Assembly (NCBI GenBank): GCA_045628945.1
Contig: JAZQQG010000005.1
Span: 1-64,000 of the forward strand
DNA from: RGIG4034 sp045628945
GTDB taxonomy: Bacteria; Bacillota; Clostridia; Lachnospirales; Lachnospiraceae
Length of the DNA: 64,000 nucleotides
Direction of reading: 5' to 3'
How positions within the stretch are numbered: the first letter of the stretch is position 1; every line of letters starts with the position of its first letter. The translations under genes were made by a program, and so were the position numbers. This document shows, one piece after another, positions 8,757-16,792 of the stretch. A model generated the notes under the pieces. The model was not told the DNA's origin, did no database searches, and saw nothing but the letters and a program-made list of their open reading frames with translations.

Positions 8757-9815
8757 ATGAAAAAACGAATTCATTCCTTATTCATGATTTCCATTTTCAT
8801 ATTGACTCTCGTTTTATCCGGTTGTGCACAAGCGGAGTATGATTCTGCGGCTTCCCGTTTCGGCGATGAGGCAAGTCCCGGTGCCAATCTCGGTTCGGAT
8901 TCTTCCTCCGGCAAGAAACCCAATAAGAAAAAAAACAACAAGACGGACAACGACAGTTCTTCGTCCGATAGTTCCTCGTCCTCCGGCGAAGGCACCCGCG
9001 ACAATACGTCTGTTGTTCTGACTCCCACCGCCTCCGGTGATTCCGTATTCAGCAATTCCGTTGCAAGCATCGATTATTCGAATGCATCGGAAGGATATAT
9101 TATGGTGAAATATTTCGGTTCGTCCAAATACAGCAAGATTCGTATTACGACCCCCGATAAGGATCAATATTACTACAATCTGACTCCCGGTGCCGACTAT
9201 GTAGCACTTCCGCTCTTAAGCAATGGTTCCTATACCTTTGAGGTGTTCGAGAGCGCCGGCGATTCCAGCAAGGATTTCTATCACGCCTTGGATGAAAAAC
9301 TGAAGGTGAAGCTTACCAATACTTTTGGTCCCTTCCTCTATCCAAACCAATATGTGAATTTTTCCAAAAATGACAAGTGTGTCAGCAAAGCTGCCGACCT
9401 TGCATCCGGATGTGACACCGACTTACAAGTTGTAGAAAAGGTCTACAATTACGTGATTGAGAATGTCACCTACGATTTTGACAAGGCTGCCAATGTGCAG
9501 AGCAACTATCTTCCGGTTCCGGATGAAACCTTAAAGAGCAAAAAAGGAATCTGTTTCGACTATGCCGCATTGATGTGCTCTATGCTTCGAAGCCAGGGCA
9601 TCCCCACCCGCCTTGAGATTGGTTATTGTGGCACGGCATATCATGCATGGCTCAGCACATATCTGGAAGATATCGGTTGGGTCAGCGGTGTCATCTACTT
9701 CGACGGTAGCAGCTGGTCTCTGATGGATCCGACCTATGCTGCGAACCATTCCTCGAAGTCGGTTAAGAAATATGTCGGCGATGGTTCGAATTATTCCCTT
9801 AAGTATATGTATTAA
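8757..9815 (+). CDS. Transglutaminase-like lipoprotein
   Basis: 352 residues. A lipoprotein signal peptide ends in the lipobox LSGC, so the protein should be lipid-anchored outside the membrane. A serine/lysine-rich linker (about 45-80) and a beta-rich region (about 90-180) precede a transglutaminase-like domain with the full Cys-His-Asp triad: KGICFDYA, AYHAW and MDPTY. Such domains act as proteases or cross-linkers; in anaerobic Firmicutes the substrate is usually unknown. The ATG lies four bases after the preceding stop. Within this operon it could process or cross-link the pilus-like proteins encoded downstream; that is inference. Confidence 0.82.
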   Translation: MKKRIHSLFMISIFILTLVLSGCAQAEYDSAASRFGDEASPGANLGSDSSSGKKPNKKKNNKTDNDSSSSDSSSSSGEGTRDNTSVVLTPTASGDSVFSNSVASIDYSNASEGYIMVKYFGSSKYSKIRITTPDKDQYYYNLTPGADYVALPLLSNGSYTFEVFESAGDSSKDFYHALDEKLKVKLTNTFGPFLYPNQYVNFSKNDKCVSKAADLASGCDTDLQVVEKVYNYVIENVTYDFDKAANVQSNYLPVPDETLKSKKGICFDYAALMCSMLRSQGIPTRLEIGYCGTAYHAWLSTYLEDIGWVSGVIYFDGSSWSLMDPTYAANHSSKSVKKYVGDGSNYSLKYMY

Positions 9816-9851
9816 TTCTGTATCATATTTGTTGTGTAAAAGGAGAATTGT

Positions 9852-10910
9852 ATGTCAAGCAAATCAGCACACGCCAAGCAGTTGAATAATCGAGAGATTG
9901 CATCTTTCTGTTCGCAAGTTTCTCTTTTCTACAATGCGGGAATCACTCCCCAGGAAGGAATTCGTATTCTTCTGTCCGACACCAAGGATCTGGACGGCAG
10001 AACCGTTCTTGAGACGATTCTTGAAATTTGCGATCGCGGTGAATCCTTCCATAAGGCCGTGGAAGAATGCGGTGTTTTCCCGGACTATGTAGTGAATATG
10101 ATTACCATCGGTGAGGAATCCGGTAACTTAGACGATGTTCTGAAGGCCTTAACCGAATACTATGAGCGCGAGGAGGAACTTGCCGAAAGTATTCGTAGCG
10201 CCTTAAGCTATCCCGCCATTATGATCGGCATGATGCTTCTTGTCATTGTTGTCCTTCTTACACGTGTCCTTCCGATCTTTAATCAGGTCTTTGTTCAGCT
10301 CGGTAGCGAGATGCAGGGAATCTCGAAATCATTAATGAGCCTCGGTAACCACATCCGCCGCTACTCTCTGGTTTTGATCATTCTCCTTGCGGTTATCGTC
10401 GCCTTCGTGCTGTTCCTCAATAAGACCCAGGCCGGCAAGCGGTTAAAAAACAAACTGCTGAACTCCTTCTTCTTAACCAAAGGCTTCTATGAAAAGGTTG
10501 CCGCAGGCCGATTTGCAAGTGGTATGGCAATGCTTCTTTCCAGCGGTATGGATACCTTTACGAGTCTGGATATGGTCTCTGTTATGGTAGATCATTCGAA
10601 GATGCAGGCCAAAATCGCCCGTTGTAAGGAACTGATCAATGAAGGCAAGAATTTCTCCGAAGCCCTTGCCGAGGCAGACATCTTCTCAAATCTCTATGCT
10701 AAGATGATCTCCATCGGCTTCCGTTCCGGTTCCATCGATACCGTTATGCGAAAAATTGCAACCCAGTATGAGCAGGAAACCGATCGCAAGATGAAGTCCA
10801 TCATCTCGATTTTGGAGCCTACCCTCGTGATTATTCTTTCCATCATTGTCGGATTAATCCTGCTATCGGTCATTCTTCCTCTGATGGGAATTATGTCCAG
10901 TATCGGATAA
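9852..10910 (+). CDS. GspF/PilC-type inner-membrane platform protein
   Basis: 352 residues. Two copies of the T2SSF domain are visible: FCSQVSLFYNAGITPQEGI near the N-terminus and FASGMAMLLSSGMDTFTSL after residue 215, each followed by membrane helices, with a last helix at the C-terminus (IVGLILLSVILPLMGIM). Proteins of this family form the base around which pilins or pseudopilins are assembled by a cytoplasmic ATPase. AAAAGGAG precedes the ATG. Four small membrane-anchored genes follow closely. No GspE/PilB ATPase gene lies anywhere in the window, so the ATPase must be encoded elsewhere or be absent. Confidence 0.88.
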   Translation: MSSKSAHAKQLNNREIASFCSQVSLFYNAGITPQEGIRILLSDTKDLDGRTVLETILEICDRGESFHKAVEECGVFPDYVVNMITIGEESGNLDDVLKALTEYYEREEELAESIRSALSYPAIMIGMMLLVIVVLLTRVLPIFNQVFVQLGSEMQGISKSLMSLGNHIRRYSLVLIILLAVIVAFVLFLNKTQAGKRLKNKLLNSFFLTKGFYEKVAAGRFASGMAMLLSSGMDTFTSLDMVSVMVDHSKMQAKIARCKELINEGKNFSEALAEADIFSNLYAKMISIGFRSGSIDTVMRKIATQYEQETDRKMKSIISILEPTLVIILSIIVGLILLSVILPLMGIMSSIG

Positions 10911-10923
10911 GGATGGAAACTCT

Positions 10924-11253
10924 ATGAATCGTTTTGATGCAAAAAAGAAAATTCCAAACCTCATAGCGCGTTTTCCGATTGCCATTGTACTCTTCGCTCT
11001 GTTGCTTGTTCTTTTTCTGGTTGGAGTGAACAACATTGCCCGCTCCGCAGACGATAAGCAGCTGGAAAGTCTCGAAAATGCATTGAATCGCAATATTACG
11101 CATTGCTACTGCGTTGAAGGCACCTATCCGCCCAGTCTTGATTACATCGTCGAGCACTACGGACTGACCTATGATACGGATGCCTTTTTCGTTGACTACA
11201 TCTCCAACGGATCCAATATGTATCCGGATGTCACTATTCTTGAACTCAAGTAG
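10924..11253 (+). CDS. Pseudopilin-like small membrane protein 1
   Basis: 109 residues. A basic N-terminus (MNRFDAKKK) leads to one hydrophobic helix (FPIAIVLFALLLVLFLVGV) and a helical outer domain with the segment ALNRNITHCYCVEGTYPPSL, which resembles the region after the N-terminal helix of pseudopilins. There is no clear prepilin-peptidase site with glutamate at +5. It starts 13 bases after the GspF-like gene and is presumed to be a minor component of the same assembly. Confidence 0.6.
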   Translation: MNRFDAKKKIPNLIARFPIAIVLFALLLVLFLVGVNNIARSADDKQLESLENALNRNITHCYCVEGTYPPSLDYIVEHYGLTYDTDAFFVDYISNGSNMYPDVTILELK

Positions 11254-11263
11254 GAAACCGCTT

Positions 11264-11749
11264 ATGAAGAATCGTTATGAAAATAAGCATATGGTTGATA
11301 TTCTCTTCGTTCTCGCACTGTTCGTTGTGTTTGCCATCTCCGCGTTGATGCTGGTAATCCTGGGGGCTGATGTCTACAAGAAGACCGTTACCTCCATGGA
11401 CAAAAACTTCGAAGACCGAACCGCAACCTCCTATATCGTTGAGAAGATTCGTCAGGCCGATCAGGCCGATTCCATTCGCGTCACGGATTTAGGCGACGGA
11501 GAGGACGCTCTCTGCATTGTCCGTATGGTCGGTGAAAACGAATACCACACGCTTCTCTACGTATATGATCATTCCCTCTGCGAATTGAGTATCCGCGGTG
11601 ATGCCACGCCGGTTCCGGAATACGGAACGAAGCTCTTTTCGCTTGACAACCTAACGATTACGAAAGAAAGTGAGCACCTTTTTACCGTTACAGTAACCCA
11701 GAATCAAACGACCAAGACGGTGCAGATTTCCACCGCTACAGCGCAATAA
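11264..11749 (+). CDS. DUF4860-like pseudopilin-like protein
   Basis: 161 residues. One N-terminal membrane helix (MVDILFVLALFVVFAISALMLVILGA) is followed by an outer domain with the segment TSYIVEKIRQAD and a beta-rich C-terminus. I assign it to the DUF4860 family, which occurs beside GspF-type genes in Clostridia; this is from memory of the family. The ATG at 11264 lies 10 bases after the previous stop, behind a weak GTAGGAAA site. A longer frame reaching back to 11171 overlaps the previous gene and is rejected. Confidence 0.65.
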   Translation: MKNRYENKHMVDILFVLALFVVFAISALMLVILGADVYKKTVTSMDKNFEDRTATSYIVEKIRQADQADSIRVTDLGDGEDALCIVRMVGENEYHTLLYVYDHSLCELSIRGDATPVPEYGTKLFSLDNLTITKESEHLFTVTVTQNQTTKTVQISTATAQ

Positions 11750-11757
11750 AAAAACGC

Positions 11758-11784
11758 ACAATATTGTCACATACACAAGATTGT
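11758..11784. promoter_or_regulatory. Paired operator-like decamers inside the pilus-like operon
   Basis: The 91-base gap between the second and third pseudopilin-like genes holds ACAATATTGT (11758-11767) and ACAAGATTGT (11775-11784), start to start 17 bases apart; the first is a perfect palindrome. All other gaps in the operon are short, so an internal regulatory site or secondary promoter is possible. Confidence 0.35.
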
Positions 11785-11840
11785 CGTTTGCACAATAATC
11801 TGCTACATAATCGACTCTATATCACAACAGAAGGGAAGCC

Positions 11841-12269
11841 ATGAGATCCAAATCTTCGCTATTCCTAATTGAATTAATTATTGTCATCCTGTTCTTTTCG
11901 TTGGCAAGTGCAGTCTGCATTCAGCTCTTCGTCAAGGCACACCTCTTCGGACAGGAGACGGAACGTGGCAACAGGTTCCTTACCTATGCCCAGAACTATG
12001 CCGAGGTGTACCGTGGCGTGGACGGTGACGAGGAGGCTTTCCTACATTTTCTTGACATCGCGTCCACGGACAGCCGTTCCATTACGCTCTATTACAATGC
12101 AGACTATGAACGTTGTTCCGATACCGATGCGCGCTACTCTTGCGTCTGCACGCTCACGGAAGAGGACTCGATTCACACACTCCTCATGCGTTTTTATGTA
12201 GGTGAGGATACGACTCCCTTCTACGAACTGACCGTTCAGAAGTATGCAAAGGAGGTGCCCCATGCGTAA
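11841..12269 (+). CDS. Type IV prepilin-like protein (pseudopilin)
   Basis: 142 residues. The N-terminus MRSKSSLFLIELIIVILFFS has the class III prepilin layout: a short basic leader, then a hydrophobic helix with glutamate at position +5 if cleavage follows the second serine of KSS. That serine replaces the usual glycine at -1, so recognition by a normal prepilin peptidase is uncertain. The outer domain has three cysteines. It overlaps the next gene by eight bases. Confidence 0.7.
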   Translation: MRSKSSLFLIELIIVILFFSLASAVCIQLFVKAHLFGQETERGNRFLTYAQNYAEVYRGVDGDEEAFLHFLDIASTDSRSITLYYNADYERCSDTDARYSCVCTLTEEDSIHTLLMRFYVGEDTTPFYELTVQKYAKEVPHA

Positions 12270-12693
12270 AAAAGGATTTGGCATTAACATCGGTTCCTCA
12301 TCGCTTCTCATGATCTTCGTCATTCTCTGCCTGGTCTCCTTCGCGACGCTCTCCATCGTCAGTGCCAATGCAGACCGCAAACTCAACAAAAAAGTTTTAG
12401 AGCGTACCGAGAGATACTACTCTGCATGTAATGAAGCTGAAATAAGCATTAAGAACCTTGACAGCGTACTTGACAATATCTATGAAAGTGCAGATAGTGA
12501 GGAGGCCTATTACAGTACGGTAGGACACGAGAAGGAATTCATTATTGAGATTTCCGATCTACAGTATCTGGATGTATGTGTTACCATCCTCTACCCCGAT
12601 TCAGCTGATGCTTCCAAGTATGAAATCACCTCCTGGCAGGTTGTTACCCGGGATGATATTCTGTACGACGATTCCATCACTCTTATGCAGTAG
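12262..12693 (+). CDS. Pseudopilin-like small membrane protein 4
   Basis: 143 residues. A basic and glycine-rich start (MRKKGFGINIG) precedes one hydrophobic helix (SSLLMIFVILCLVSFATLSIVSA) and a helical then beta-rich outer part. AAAGGAGGTG six bases ahead of the ATG at 12262 fixes the start inside the end of the preceding gene, an eight-base overlap indicating translational coupling. Last gene of the operon, followed by the terminator at 12749-12781. No catalytic motif is seen. Confidence 0.65.
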   Translation: MRKKGFGINIGSSSLLMIFVILCLVSFATLSIVSANADRKLNKKVLERTERYYSACNEAEISIKNLDSVLDNIYESADSEEAYYSTVGHEKEFIIEISDLQYLDVCVTILYPDSADASKYEITSWQVVTRDDILYDDSITLMQ

Positions 12694-12748
12694 TAAAGAA
12701 ATATGTTGGATTTAATAATCTTTTGAGTATTCTATACAGTTCATTGAT

Positions 12749-12781
12749 AAAAGGCGTGTGATTCTTCACACGCCTTTTTGT
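12749..12781 (+). terminator. Terminator of the ECF/pseudopilin operon
   Basis: AAAGGCGTGTG ATTCTT CACACGCCTTTTTG: an eight-pair GC-rich stem followed by five T. The mirrored A-run upstream allows it to work in both directions between the convergent operons. Confidence 0.88.
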
Positions 12782-12784
12782 ATG

Positions 12785-12814
12785 CAAAAACCCCCGAGGA
12801 TTACTCCTCGGGGG
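12785..12814 (-). terminator. Terminator of rpoBC
   Basis: Minus strand: a perfect ten-pair stem (CCCCCGAGGA and its complement, loop of four) followed by TTTTT. Thirteen bases of it (12798-12810) are an exact copy of 12829-12841 at the 3' end of rpoC, which suggests the hairpin arose by local duplication. Confidence 0.9.
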
Positions 12815-12831
12815 TAAATGTTATTATTGGA

Positions 12832-15800
12832 TTACTCCTCGCTTACCGTAATCTCCTCGGATACTTCCTCCTCGGATACTTCAGCAATCTCATCCAGGTT
12901 CACTTCTGCTGCAGCAAGTGCTGCTTCCGCTTCGAGCTTCTCTGCGATGATGTTATCGGTGTTCAGACGAACATTGCGGTATCTCTTCATACCGGTACCG
13001 GCAGGAATCAGCTTACCGATTAATACGTTCTCCTTCAAACCGATCAGAGGATCGACCTTACCCTTGATTGCAGCCTCGGTAAGAACCTTAGTGGTCTCCT
13101 GGAAGGATGCAGCCGACAGGAAGGAATTGGTTGCCAGAGCAGCCTTGGTAATACCAAGCATAGTCTGCTTACCGTCAGCAGGCTCCTTACCCTGTGCAAT
13201 GAGCTCTTCGTTGGTGTCCTCGTAATCAAGAACATCTACCAGAGTACCGGGTAAGAACTCGGTGTCACCGGCGGTCTCAATACGAATCTTCTTAAGCATC
13301 TGACGTACAATGACCTCAATGTGCTTATCTGCGATATCTACACCCTGCAGACGGTATACACGCTGAACTTCACGAAGCATGTAATCCTGAACTGCACGAA
13401 CGCCCTTAATCTTAAGAAGGTCATGAGGGTTAACACTACCTTCAGTCAGCTCATCGCCGGCCTCAAGCATCTGACCATCCTGAATCTTGATTCTGGAACC
13501 ATAAGGAATTAAGTAAGCCTTGCTATCGCCGGTCTCAGGATCGGTGATTACAACTTCTCTCTTCTTCTTGGTATCCTTAATCTCTGCCTTACCGCCGAAC
13601 TCAGCGATAATTGCAAGTCCCTTAGGCTTTCTTGCCTCGAACAACTCTTCAACTCGAGGAAGACCCTGGGTAATATCATCACCGGCAACACCACCGGTAT
13701 GGAAGGTTCTCATTGTAAGCTGAGTACCGGGCTCACCGATGGACTGTGCAGCAATAATACCAACAGCCTCACCGACCTGAACGGCCTCACCGGTTGCCAT
13801 GTTCGCACCGTAGCACTTTGCACAGATTCCGTTGTGGGAACGGCAAGTAAGAATGGTACGAATCTTAACCTTCTTAATCTCTTCTCCATTCTCATCCTGA
13901 GCCAGGGTAAGAATCTTCTCCGCACGGCTGGGGGTGATCATATGGTTACGCTTAACGATAACATTGCCTTCCGGATCGGTAATGGTCTCACATGCGAAAC
14001 GTCCGGTAATACGATCCTTAAGACTCTCAATCGTCTCCTTACCGTCGGCAAACTCGCTTACTACCATACCGGGAATGCGATCCATGTCACGACCTTCCCA
14101 ACAGTCTCTGTCTCGGATAATTAATTCCTGAGATACATCGACCATTCGACGAGTCAGATAACCGGAGTCAGCGGTACGAAGTGCAGTATCGGACAGACCC
14201 TTACGAGCACCATGTGCAGACATGAAGTACTCCAAAACGTCCAGACCTTCACGGAAGTTTGACTTAATAGGAAGCTCGATGGTACGACCGGTGGTATCTG
14301 CCATCAGACCACGCATACCGGCAAGCTGCTTAATCTGCTGATTGGAACCACGGGCACCGGAATCAGCCATCATGAAGATGTTGTTGTACTTATCCAGACC
14401 ATTGATCAGGGTTGCGGTCAGCTGATTATCGATATTGTTCCAGGTCTCTACGACTGCTCTGTAACGCTCTTCGTCAGTGATCAGACCACGATGATAGTTC
14501 TTCGTAATCTTTTCAACGGTCTTCTGAGCTTCTTCCAGAAGTGCAGGCTTCGATGCAGGAACGGTCATATCGGAAATGGATACGGTCATTGCTGCTCTCG
14601 TAGAATACTTGTAACCCATAGCCTTGATGTCATCCAATACTTCTGCGGTCTTGGTTGCACCGTGGGTATTGATAACCTTCTCAAGGATCTTCTTTAACTG
14701 TTTCTTACCGACATGGAAGTCAACCTCAAGCTTGAGGAAGTCTTCATCGGCCTCACGCTTCACGAAGCCGAGGTCCTGAGGAATAATCTCGTTAAAGATC
14801 AGACGACCAAGACTCGCCTCAACGATACCGCTGATCTGTCTTCCGTCCGGAAGAGTAACGGTACGATTTACGTGAATATTCTGATGGAGAGAAATCTCAC
14901 CATTCTCGTAAGCCAGTAATGCTTCGTTTGCAGAATAGAAGTAACGTCCAAGAATATCTGCAAAACGGCAGGTAACGATACGGTTACGCTCGGGATCGAT
15001 GCAGACCTTAATCATCGTATCGCTCTCAAGAGCTGCACCCTTGATTGCTTCTACAGCGGCCTTCTTCTCGTCCTCGGTCTTAGCCTTAGCGATTGCCTTG
15101 CTCTTTTTCTCCTGATACTCCTCATAAGCTGCCTTCGCTTCGTCCAGGCTTGCAAACTCTGCAACAACCTGATCTGCAAGCTTCTTATCTGCAGAGAAGT
15201 CAGCGTACTTGTGCATCGTCAGGTAGTAGATACCAAGAACCATATCCTGCGAAGGAACGGCTACAGGGCCACCGTCAGAAGGCTTCAAGAGGTTGTTCGG
15301 GCTCAGTAAAAGGAAACGACACTCAGCCTGTGCCTCAACGGACAGAGGAAGATGAACTGCCATCTGGTCACCATCGAAGTCGGCGTTGAATGCGGTACAT
15401 ACCAGGGGATGAAGCTTAATTGCCTTACCTTCTACAAGGATCGGCTCGAATGCCTGAATACCAAGTCTGTGCAGGGTAGGTGCACGGTTTAACATTACAG
15501 GATGCTCTTCAATTACATCTTCAAGCACATCCCATACCTGGGTGTCCAGTCTCTCAACTAATTTCTTAGCATTCTTAATATTCTGGGAGATTCCGCGAGA
15601 TACCAGCTCCTTCATTACAAAGGGCTTAAATAACTCGATTGCCATCTCCTTAGGAAGTCCACACTGATAAATCTTCAGTTCAGGTCCGACTACGATTACG
15701 GAACGTCCGGAGTAGTCTACACGCTTACCTAACAGGTTCTGACGGAAACGACCGGATTTACCCTTTAACATATCGGACAAGGACTTCAGTGCTCTGTTGC

Positions 15801-16749
15801 CGGGGCCGGTAACGGGACGACCACGTCTACCGTTATCGATCAGCGCATCTACTGCCTCCTGCAACATTCTCTTCTCGTTACGAACGATAATATCAGGAGC
15901 ACCTAACTCTAACAGTCTCTTCAGACGGTTATTACGGTTGATAATTCTTCTGTACAGATCATTCAGATCGGAGGTAGCGAAACGTCCACCATCCAACTGA
16001 ACCATCGGACGAAGATCGGGGGGAATAACCGGAACGGCATCCATAATCATCCATTCAGGACGGTTGCCGGACTCACGGAAGGACTCAACCACTTCAAGTC
16101 TCTTCAGAATTCTGGCACGCTTCTGGCCGGTTGCTTCCTCTAATTCAGCCTTCAGTTCAACAGCATCCTGCTCAAGGTCAATTGCCTCAAGAAGCTCCTT
16201 AATGGCCTCAGCACCCATTCCGACACGGAACTTGGTACCGTACTTCTCTCTTGCGTTGGCAAGCTCGCTCTCAGACAGAACGGTCTTAACTTCCAGTTCT
16301 TTAATTCCTGCATTGTCTAATACAATGTAGGATGCAAAATACAAAATCTTCTCCAGTACACGAGGAGAAAGGTCAAGGATTAATCCCATACGGCTGGGGA
16401 TACCCTTGAAATACCAGATATGGGATACGGGAGCAGCAAGCTCGATATGTCCCATACGCTCTCTACGTACGCTGGCCTTCGTTACTTCGACGCCACAACG
16501 ATCGCAGACAACACCCTTATATCTGATCTTCTTATACTTACCACAATGACACTCCCAATCCTTGCTGGGTCCAAAGATCTTCTCACAGAAAAGACCTTCC
16601 TTCTCAGGCTTCAGAGTTCTGTAGTTAATCGTCTCAGGCTTGGTAACCTCACCATGGGACCACTCACGAATCTTCTCAGGGGATGCAAGACCGATACGGA
16701 TTGCATCAAAAGTCATTGGCTGATATACTTCACTGTTCATTTCAGGCAT
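12832..16749 (-). CDS. rpoC: DNA-directed RNA polymerase subunit beta'
   Basis: 1305 residues. The active-site motif NADFDGDQMAVH that holds the catalytic magnesium is present, together with the N-terminal zinc-binding cysteines (CHCGKYKK...CDRCGVEV) and the bridge/trigger region MGLRGLMADTTG-type sequence (here MRGLMADTTG). The C-terminus is acidic (EEVSEEEVSEE-like). GGAAGGAG precedes the ATG at 16749; the ATG three codons on is possible. It starts 43 bases after rpoB in the same transcript and ends the cluster at the terminator at 12785-12814. Confidence 0.98.
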   Translation of the reverse strand: MPEMNSEVYQPMTFDAIRIGLASPEKIREWSHGEVTKPETINYRTLKPEKEGLFCEKIFGPSKDWECHCGKYKKIRYKGVVCDRCGVEVTKASVRRERMGHIELAAPVSHIWYFKGIPSRMGLILDLSPRVLEKILYFASYIVLDNAGIKELEVKTVLSESELANAREKYGTKFRVGMGAEAIKELLEAIDLEQDAVELKAELEEATGQKRARILKRLEVVESFRESGNRPEWMIMDAVPVIPPDLRPMVQLDGGRFATSDLNDLYRRIINRNNRLKRLLELGAPDIIVRNEKRMLQEAVDALIDNGRRGRPVTGPGNRALKSLSDMLKGKSGRFRQNLLGKRVDYSGRSVIVVGPELKIYQCGLPKEMAIELFKPFVMKELVSRGISQNIKNAKKLVERLDTQVWDVLEDVIEEHPVMLNRAPTLHRLGIQAFEPILVEGKAIKLHPLVCTAFNADFDGDQMAVHLPLSVEAQAECRFLLLSPNNLLKPSDGGPVAVPSQDMVLGIYYLTMHKYADFSADKKLADQVVAEFASLDEAKAAYEEYQEKKSKAIAKAKTEDEKKAAVEAIKGAALESDTMIKVCIDPERNRIVTCRFADILGRYFYSANEALLAYENGEISLHQNIHVNRTVTLPDGRQISGIVEASLGRLIFNEIIPQDLGFVKREADEDFLKLEVDFHVGKKQLKKILEKVINTHGATKTAEVLDDIKAMGYKYSTRAAMTVSISDMTVPASKPALLEEAQKTVEKITKNYHRGLITDEERYRAVVETWNNIDNQLTATLINGLDKYNNIFMMADSGARGSNQQIKQLAGMRGLMADTTGRTIELPIKSNFREGLDVLEYFMSAHGARKGLSDTALRTADSGYLTRRMVDVSQELIIRDRDCWEGRDMDRIPGMVVSEFADGKETIESLKDRITGRFACETITDPEGNVIVKRNHMITPSRAEKILTLAQDENGEEIKKVKIRTILTCRSHNGICAKCYGANMATGEAVQVGEAVGIIAAQSIGEPGTQLTMRTFHTGGVAGDDITQGLPRVEELFEARKPKGLAIIAEFGGKAEIKDTKKKREVVITDPETGDSKAYLIPYGSRIKIQDGQMLEAGDELTEGSVNPHDLLKIKGVRAVQDYMLREVQRVYRLQGVDIADKHIEVIVRQMLKKIRIETAGDTEFLPGTLVDVLDYEDTNEELIAQGKEPADGKQTMLGITKAALATNSFLSAASFQETTKVLTEAAIKGKVDPLIGLKENVLIGKLIPAGTGMKRYRNVRLNTDNIIAEKLEAEAALAAAEVNLDEIAEVSEEEVSEEITVSEE

Positions 16750-16792
16750 TTGTGTGGTACTCCTTCCAATTTCTGTTCACTAACAAATCTTA

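Noticed and set aside
11171..11263. Longer start for the DUF4860-like protein
   Set aside because: It would overlap the preceding gene by over 80 bases; the ATG at 11264 suits the membrane helix position.
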